Assembly: GCA_020427145.1 (NCBI GenBank)
Contig: JAGQOU010000062.1
Location: 1-37,954, forward strand
DNA from: Planctomycetales bacterium
GTDB lineage: Bacteria; Planctomycetota; Planctomycetia; Pirellulales; Lacipirellulaceae
Reading direction: 5' to 3'
Length of the DNA stretch: 37,954 nucleotides
Of the stretch, positions 32,650-37,954 are shown in pieces; the stretch's first letter is position 1, and every line of letters starts with the position of its first letter. The notes beneath the pieces are model-generated. The model made no database searches, was not told the origin of the DNA, and saw only the letters and a list, made by a program, of their open reading frames with translations. The translations under genes and the position numbers were made by a program.

Positions 32650-34110
32650 CTATGTTTCTGCGGCGGGGAGAGCCGTCAGTTCGAGGTATCGCTGTCGTTC
32701 CGCGGCGACTTCTGCGTCGGTCCAGCCGAGTTGCGGCTGCATCCACTTCGCGACGCAAGCGGCGATATCGCGGTGTTCGCGATGATAATGTCCCCAGCCT
32801 GTGCGGCGTAGCATGACGTCGTCGAGTCGCCGCGCCCACTCGTCGCGACAGGCTTGCAAGACGACCTCTTCGGAGACGTCCGGGGGCGTCAGTCCAGAAC
32901 CGGCCGCGGGCTGATCGTTTTCACGCAGCGGCAGTTGCGCGGTCAGACACTTAACGCGAACACGTCCCAAGTGCTTGACGACGCGATCAATGGTTTCTTC
33001 CGCCATCAGCCGGTGGGTGGTCAGCTTTCCTCCGGTGACGTCCCACCAGCCTGGTCCTGCGGCCGTAATCTTGTGCCGACGCGAAATATCCGATGGATTG
33101 CCGTGTCGATCGGCCACCAACGGCCGCAGTCCCGCCCAGACGGTCAGCACGTCGGTCGCGACGAGGTGCGCCTCCGGAAAACTGTCGTTGATGGCATCCA
33201 ACACATAGTCCCTGTCCTGCAGCGTGCAACGAGGCTCTTCGAGCGGGCCCGAGTAGTCGGTGTCGGTCGTTCCCAGGATCACCCTCTCGCCCCAGGGGAT
33301 GGCGAACAGAATGCGCTCGCCCTGGACGCTAACGACCGCTTCGATAATCGGCAGACGCTGGCGATCGATCACGAGATGCACGCCTTTGGTAAGCCGGAGC
33401 GAGGTCTGAGAACCTGGGATCCGATCGGACCAAGGCCCAGCGGCGTTCACAATGCAGCGAGCGCGAACTTGCAGCTCTTGTTGGCCTAATTCGTCCGTGA
33501 GCGAGCATATCCATCCCGTGGATGTCGACTCGGCATGATCGAAGCGAACATAATTGCGGACCGCAGCGCCGTGGTTGACCGCCGAGCGCAACGTATCGAT
33601 CACAAGACGCGCATCGTTTGTGAAACCATCGAAATATCGCGCGGAGCCGGTTAGCCCCTTGCGAGCCAAGCCGGGCGCCAGCGCGAGCGTTTCCTCGACC
33701 CCCAGCGCACGGCTGCGCCCCAGTTTGTCGCGGCCGCAGAGCAGGTCGTAGATTTTGACGCCGATGCTAAGCTGCCAACGAGGGTAGCTGCCTCCGCGCG
33801 TCGCAGGAAATACAAAGGGTTGCGCCCGCGACAGGTGAGGGGCAATGCGATGCACTACCGATTTCTCACGATTGGCCTCGCGCACCAGCTTGATGCGGCC
33901 TTGGGCCAGATAACGTATGCCGCCGTGCAGTAGGCGTGTTGAACGACTGCTGGTCCCCGCGGCGAAATCGCCCTTCTCGCACAGCGCCACGCGCAAATTG
34001 CGCAAGGCCGCGTCGCGAGCCACGCCAGCCCCCACGATACCGCCCCCGATGACCAGGAGATCAAAATCGCCGGTGAGTTCCGTCGTTGGTGAATACGCGG
34101 CGGCTGACAT
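32650..34110 (-). CDS. glpD: FAD-dependent glycerol-3-phosphate dehydrogenase
   Basis: A 486-residue flavoprotein oxidising glycerol-3-phosphate to dihydroxyacetone phosphate and passing electrons to quinone at the inner membrane. The dinucleotide-binding motif LLVIGGGIVGAGVARDAAL is followed by the GlpD signature region GTSSRSTRLLHGGIRYL. Later landmarks are VNAAGPWSDRI, IPWGERVILGTTDTDY, AGLRPLV and WWDVTGGKLTTHRLMAE, then the helical C-terminal cap (REHRDIAACVAKWMQPQLGW). The ATG at 34110 fits the family N-terminus; another in-frame ATG at 34164 would add 18 residues. It diverges from a sugar-porter gene. Together with the phosphodiesterase at 14707 it could use glycerophosphodiester-derived glycerol phosphate, though the genes are far apart. 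Confidence 0.95.
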   Translation of the reverse strand: MSAAAYSPTTELTGDFDLLVIGGGIVGAGVARDAALRNLRVALCEKGDFAAGTSSRSTRLLHGGIRYLAQGRIKLVREANREKSVVHRIAPHLSRAQPFVFPATRGGSYPRWQLSIGVKIYDLLCGRDKLGRSRALGVEETLALAPGLARKGLTGSARYFDGFTNDARLVIDTLRSAVNHGAAVRNYVRFDHAESTSTGWICSLTDELGQQELQVRARCIVNAAGPWSDRIPGSQTSLRLTKGVHLVIDRQRLPIIEAVVSVQGERILFAIPWGERVILGTTDTDYSGPLEEPRCTLQDRDYVLDAINDSFPEAHLVATDVLTVWAGLRPLVADRHGNPSDISRRHKITAAGPGWWDVTGGKLTTHRLMAEETIDRVVKHLGRVRVKCLTAQLPLRENDQPAAGSGLTPPDVSEEVVLQACRDEWARRLDDVMLRRTGWGHYHREHRDIAACVAKWMQPQLGWTDAEVAAERQRYLELTALPAAET

Positions 34111-34806
34111 GCTGGCGCCCTGAAACAAGAATGGCCCCGCGACCCGGTCGCGGAGCCTGACCATTTCTCAGCGGCTCGATGGTTCGCGGCAAGTGGAAAC
34201 GCAAGGCGATCGCAATGCAACGGCTGACAGTCTATGTCTAGGCCGCGCCCGTTGTCAAACTCCTACGCACGCGCCACATTGCCGCGACCGCCCAGCGGGA
34301 GTGCGACGCTCCGCTGAGCCCCAGTTGCGCACTTGCTTGCGGCGCGCCAAAGTCGCGCACTCACTCGTGGAGCGCGCAAGCGTTGTTGTCGTGCGCGGCT
34401 TCGAGTTGGCGGCAATCAACAGGGCTGTTTCGTCGCTCCGTCTCCTCACTACCCCGTGCATGGCCATTCGCGGTTCAAGCAAACGGCGATTGTCGCTTTG
34501 ACGGCGCCGTCGACTCGTTACGGAGTGAACGTGCTACTTGATCTTCGCTCGGATTCTTGGTCCATGCGGCACGCGATTCGGTGCAGTGGCTGACGAGTCA
34601 GTGGAGGGCCCCGAGTCCCGTTGAGGAACCGGCTGACAGAGGCCAGGGCGATCAGGTGGCGGGAATCGCGAATTCCTGTCGTCTTGGCCCCGGGGGGCTG
34701 GCGGAAACTCGCAGCAATCCGGCACAATAGGCTCGCTCGCGAAGTTCCGGTGGCTCGCATGCAAACCGAGCCGTTCGCCCCACTCCCTTTTCAGCGTCGC
34801 TTCGGC
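34111..34806. other. About 700-base divergent intergenic region
   Basis: This region lies between the divergent glycerol-3-phosphate dehydrogenase and sugar-porter genes and must hold both promoters. No convincing promoter boxes were found. An imperfect hairpin with arms near 34294-34315 (AGCGGGAG, then CTCCGCT) is the only structure seen. Short frames on both strands have no family features. If the porter starts at 34759 instead of 34807 the region shortens by 48 bases. Confidence 0.45.
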
Positions 34807-36321
34807 ATGAGACTCAAACGAACGCTTCTCGCCAGCTCCGTCATCGCCGCGCTGGGCGGTTTCCTGTTCGGGTTTGATACGGTCGTGATCTCTGGCGCCG
34901 AGCAGCAGTTGCAGAAGATTTTCACCCCAGCGGCTGATCTTTCGACGTGGTGGGCGAATTTCTGGCACGGCTTCCTCATGGCCAGCGCGCTGATCGGCAC
35001 CGTGATCGGTTCGATGGTCGTCGGGAAGCCCGCCGATCGCTTGGGACGCCGCGGCGTCATGTTCTGGCTTGCGATCCTCTATTTTGTTTCCGCCGTCGGC
35101 AGCGCCCTGTCGTGGAACTGGTATTCGCTGGTCGCGTTTCGCATTCTTGGCGGCTTGGGCGTCGGCGGCGCCTCGGTGGTGAGCCCGATGTATATCGCCG
35201 AAATTGCGCCCGCCAAGGTCCGCGGCCGGTTGGTCGCTTTGGCGCAGTTCAATATCGTGTTTGGAATTCTCGCGGCGTTTGTCTCCAACTATGTCATTGC
35301 CGACCTGCAACTCGGCGAAAACGAGTGGCGGTGGATGTTCGGCGTCGAAGCGATCCCGGCGGCGATCTACTTCCTATTGCTTTTCGCCACGCCGCGCAGC
35401 CCGCGGTGGCTTGCCGCGCAGGGGCGTGACGACGAGGCGTTGGACGTGCTGCAGCGCGTCGGCGTCGATGCGGAAGGCGAGTCGGCTGCTGACGAATTGG
35501 CGTCGATCCGTACGTCAATCGATTTGGATCATCACAATCTCGACGAGCCGTTCTTCCAGCGGAAGTATCTGAAGCCCATCATGCTCGCGTTCGCCATTGC
35601 GGCGTTCAACCAACTGAGCGGCATCAACGCGGTGCTCTATTACTCGAAGCGAATCTTCGAAAGCGCCGGGTTCGTTGAAAAGGCCGGATTGCTGAACTCG
35701 GTCGGCCTGGGGTTGGTGAACCTGGTGTTCACCATGGTTGGCATCTCGCTGATCGACTATTTCGGCCGCAAGAAGCTCATGATCGTCGGATCGCTCGGCT
35801 ACATCCTCAGCCTGGGCGTGACGGCGTGGGCGTTCTCCACCTACGGCGGGGAGTTTTCAGCCGTTGGCGACGCGGTCGATCACGTGGCGGAACTCGAGTC
35901 CGCCGCCGCAGACGGCACACTGTCGGCGCCGGACGCCGCAGCGGAACTGCAATCCGCGCGACAATCCTTGGAACTGGCAGTCGGCGCAGCGGCGACGGGC
36001 GGCCGAATTGTCGTCCTGAGCCTGTTGGCCTTCATCGCCTCGCATGCCGTCGGGCAGGGGGCTGTCATTTGGGTGTTTATTGGCGAGATCTTCCCGAACC
36101 GGTTGCGCGCCCGGGGGCAGGCGTTCGGCAGCTTCACCCATTGGATCTTTGCCGCAGTGATCAGCCAGACGTTCCCGCTGATCGCGGAAAAGTCCGGCGC
36201 CCATGTCTTCTTGTTCTACGCCGTCTGCATGGTCGGGCAGCTTGCGTGGGTCCTCGTGAAGATGCCCGAGACCAAGGGCGTCCCGCTGGAGGAGATTCAG
36301 AAACAGATGGGAATTGAATAG
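34807..36321 (+). CDS. Sugar porter family MFS transporter
   Basis: A 504-residue inner-membrane sugar:proton symporter or facilitator like XylE/GalP. Family signatures are intact: GGFLFGFDTVVISGAE in helix 1, GKPADRLGRRG after helix 2, a PMYIAEIAPAKVRGRL segment, NQLSGINAVLYYSKRIF in helix 7, DYFGRKKLM, VFIGEIFPNRLRARGQ and the end motif PETKGVPLEEI. The ATG at 34807 leaves about ten residues before helix 1 as in XylE; the ATG at 34759 is an alternative. An unusual insert of about 50 residues rich in Ala, Glu and Asp (about 345-395, AVDHVAELESAAADG) sits between helices 9 and 10. It converges with a PfkB-type kinase gene 35 bases away, which may phosphorylate the imported sugar. Confidence 0.94.
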   Translation: MRLKRTLLASSVIAALGGFLFGFDTVVISGAEQQLQKIFTPAADLSTWWANFWHGFLMASALIGTVIGSMVVGKPADRLGRRGVMFWLAILYFVSAVGSALSWNWYSLVAFRILGGLGVGGASVVSPMYIAEIAPAKVRGRLVALAQFNIVFGILAAFVSNYVIADLQLGENEWRWMFGVEAIPAAIYFLLLFATPRSPRWLAAQGRDDEALDVLQRVGVDAEGESAADELASIRTSIDLDHHNLDEPFFQRKYLKPIMLAFAIAAFNQLSGINAVLYYSKRIFESAGFVEKAGLLNSVGLGLVNLVFTMVGISLIDYFGRKKLMIVGSLGYILSLGVTAWAFSTYGGEFSAVGDAVDHVAELESAAADGTLSAPDAAAELQSARQSLELAVGAAATGGRIVVLSLLAFIASHAVGQGAVIWVFIGEIFPNRLRARGQAFGSFTHWIFAAVISQTFPLIAEKSGAHVFLFYAVCMVGQLAWVLVKMPETKGVPLEEIQKQMGIE

Positions 36322-36356
36322 CGCGTATGTCGTTCGCACCCCGGCGCGAGGTCTGG

Positions 36357-37547
36357 TCAGTCGGTTTGGGACAGAGACTCGTCCCCCGGGCCAATCCACA
36401 AGCCATGGGCCTGATCGTATCGCCAATCGTCAGCCGGCGGCGGATCATCACGTCGGCGCCAACCGGCTGCGATTCGAGCGCGCGTCTCGTCAAGGGACCG
36501 TATTCCGCTGGTGGCGTCGGCCGCTTCGACACTGCAAGCGCCGACCGCCACGGCTTGCACCAGCGCCTGCGCCGGAGCAGCGCCCGACGCCGCCGCGGCC
36601 AGCAACCCGGCGATCGTGCAGTCTCCTGCGCCGGTCGTGCCTGAGGCGTTGACTTCGAAACAAGGCGCCCACAACTCGCGCTGACTCCACGATTCACCCA
36701 GCTGGAGTGGACGTTTCTCCGCCTGTTCGCGTTCGGCTGACTTGAGATAGAGCCCCCACGCCCCCAATTTTAAGACGACCACGCCGGCGCCAAATCCGAT
36801 CAGTTGATCGGCGAGCGTCCGCAGCAATTCCGGCGTCGGTCGACTGCCGTCGCTCGTCGCCGGTGAATCCGGCCCCGCAGGGGTGAGCATGAAACGCGTT
36901 TCCTCAAAGCTCGGCAAGTACAGGTCGACGTGCGGCAGCACGCGAGCCAGCCAATCCCGCCAATCGACTTGACCGGCCGGCGAGTTGGGGTCGGGCATCG
37001 ACATGTCCAGCGAGGTCATGATTCCGCGGGCTCGAGCTCGCTGGAACAACGCGGCCAGTTCCCGGCCGCCGTCGTCGTACACGCGCCTCATCAACGGCGG
37101 ATATCCAAAGTGCAGGAGACCGACGCCCGCCAAGGCGGAATCGACGACCTCGCTCGGACAGAAGCTGTCGTTTGCCCCCGGACAATGCAGGAAGGTTCGA
37201 TCGACGCCGGGGGGGCTAATCACAATCGAATAACTCGTTGGCTCGTCGGCGTCGACCAACATCCCCGTGGTCAGTTCAGGCGACGCACTGCTCAGGACTT
37301 CCAAGACCGCACGACCGAAAAGGTCGTCGCCAACTTTGCCGACGAGGCGCACAGAGGCGCCGAGTTTGTGCAGGGCGAGCCCCGTATTCGCCACCGTTCC
37401 GCCCGTGGTGCAGTCCACGGGGCCCATCAGGTACAACTGCCCCGGCTCCAGCCTTGAATTCGATGACGTCACGCCCGACGCAAAGGCGGGGATCACGTCG
37501 AGGCAAATATGCCCGACAACGGCAATGGTACGATCAACTGGCGGCAT
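36357..37547 (-). CDS. PfkB-family carbohydrate kinase
   Basis: A 396-residue cytoplasmic ribokinase/PfkB-fold kinase phosphorylating a sugar or nucleoside with ATP. The N-terminal strand AVVGHICLDVIPAF, signature 1 region GGTVANTGLALHKLGA plus LVGKVGDDLFG, and the catalytic anion-hole segment SGTTGAGDC (near residue 305, Asp as catalytic base) are all present; the residue usually Phe after GAGD is Cys here. The C-terminal tail of about 40 residues (from about GWRRRDDPP) goes beyond the usual family end. It converges with the sugar-porter gene and diverges from an ECF sigma gene. The substrate is unknown. Confidence 0.93.
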   Translation of the reverse strand: MPPVDRTIAVVGHICLDVIPAFASGVTSSNSRLEPGQLYLMGPVDCTTGGTVANTGLALHKLGASVRLVGKVGDDLFGRAVLEVLSSASPELTTGMLVDADEPTSYSIVISPPGVDRTFLHCPGANDSFCPSEVVDSALAGVGLLHFGYPPLMRRVYDDGGRELAALFQRARARGIMTSLDMSMPDPNSPAGQVDWRDWLARVLPHVDLYLPSFEETRFMLTPAGPDSPATSDGSRPTPELLRTLADQLIGFGAGVVVLKLGAWGLYLKSAEREQAEKRPLQLGESWSQRELWAPCFEVNASGTTGAGDCTIAGLLAAAASGAAPAQALVQAVAVGACSVEAADATSGIRSLDETRARIAAGWRRRDDPPPADDWRYDQAHGLWIGPGDESLSQTD

Positions 37548-37771
37548 GAAGAAGCTGTGGCGGCGGCGCGGCGGAAAGCTGAAGAGACGAACAGTTTGCA
37601 GCGCTCGCGCCGCAGAAGGGTATCATCGCCAACGTTGCTCGGCCGTGCAACAGCTTGTCATCCGCTGTGGCGTGCGGCCGGCGACGGGCAAGGGCGCCAG
37701 GCCTTCTTCCGTTTTCCAGGCAGAGACGCCGCGCATTGACGCCGCAGCTCGTCGACTGTTCCAATGCCGGC

Positions 37772-37954
37772 ATGAGCAACGCGATGCCAGCCGACGTCGA
37801 GGCCGTTCTTGGCGACATCTATCAGCGCGAGTCGCGCCGCGTCTTTGCCACGCTGATCCGGCTGGTGGGTGATTTCGATCTCGCCGAGGACGCCGTCCAC
37901 GAGGCGTTCGCCACTGCGGCCGCCCAATGGCCGCGCGACGGGGTGCCGGCGAAT
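37772..37954 (+). CDS. ECF RNA polymerase sigma factor, N-terminal part (runs off the window)
   Basis: Sixty-one codons from the ATG at 37772 to the window end translate to the sigma region 2 start: VLGDIYQRESRRVFATLIRL, then VGDFDLAEDAVHEAFATAAA and QWPRDGVPAN. This pattern (RESRR, LIRLVGDFDLAED, WPRDGVPAN) matches the ECF group often called SigI-like or ECF42, whose members have a helical-repeat C-terminal extension and sit beside DGPF/YCII-domain genes (family knowledge). A second ATG at 37784 is also possible. The rest lies outside the window, so the group cannot be confirmed. No ribosome-binding site is visible. Confidence 0.85.
   Translation, partial: MSNAMPADVEAVLGDIYQRESRRVFATLIRLVGDFDLAEDAVHEAFATAAAQWPRDGVPAN

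Noticed and set aside
34193..34501. Plus-strand frame of 102 codons in the GlpD/porter divergent gap
   Set aside because: No homolog-like pattern, Cys/Arg-rich random composition, and it overlaps an opposing frame of similar quality.
1..37954. tRNA, rRNA, CRISPR arrays, insertion sequences and prophage genes
   Set aside because: Looked for T-loop motifs, regular short repeats, transposase motifs and terminal repeats while reading; none were found that stood up. Covariance-model and repeat-finder runs would be decisive but were not available.

Overview
The window is a GC-rich chromosomal segment from a planctomycete, most likely in or near the Pirellulales. This rests on protein families rather than on any rRNA marker. 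The window holds two PEP-CTERM proteins (one with a dockerin repeat), a giant surface protein with the planctomycetal LEPR-XLL-type N-terminal signal plus a dockerin repeat, a DUF1559 pseudopilin-like protein, a PVC-type dehydrogenase/CxxCH heme protein fused to DUF1080, a XylR-type LacI/AraC hybrid regulator and a Gfo/Idh/MocA oxidoreductase. No rRNA, tRNA, CRISPR array or insertion sequence was seen.

Layout. (1) 126-5971, all minus strand: an MFS transporter, a dockerin/PEP-CTERM protein, a small lipoprotein, a DUF1559 protein and a second PEP-CTERM protein paralogous to the first. (2) 6522-15612: a XylR-like regulator (minus) diverges from a Gfo/Idh oxidoreductase, a 1744-residue FG-GAP/PVC-dehydrogenase/HEAT/cytochrome c/DUF1080 fusion and a glycerophosphodiester phosphodiesterase (plus). 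The divergent gap holds a perfect 10-bp inverted repeat. This looks like a carbohydrate (glycoside) oxidation locus. (3) 15865-21618 minus: a 1917-residue lamin-tail/LamG/CotH/dockerin protein, preceded by about 870 bases of non-coding DNA rich in stem-loops. (4) 22492-27040 minus: a seven-gene ArsR-controlled operon of regulator, ArsP-like permease, small thioredoxin, divergent ProC-like oxidoreductase, two ArsF-type exported thioredoxin-fold proteins and an ArsG/CcdA-like membrane protein. (5) 27225-32384 minus: a heavy-metal RND pump with periplasmic adaptor and a small Cys-rich exported protein, but no outer-membrane factor. (6) 32650-37547: a glycerol-3-phosphate dehydrogenase diverging from a sugar porter that converges with a PfkB-family kinase. 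(7) From 37772 an ECF sigma factor runs off the window end.

How the genes work together. Regions 4 and 5 form a metal/metalloid and thiol-redox block. The ArsR gene and the permease each have a matching 8-6-8 operator; at the regulator it overlaps the -10 of a good sigma-70-type promoter. The order thioredoxin (cytoplasmic), CcdA-like membrane protein and two exported CPTC proteins suggests a transmembrane reductant relay related to the arsEFG nitroaromatic/arsenical systems. This is the best candidate in the window for an under-described system. The second is the oxidoreductase/heme/DUF1080 megafusion locus, which fits 3-keto-glycoside chemistry. All functional assignments come from reading motifs by eye; no database search was run.
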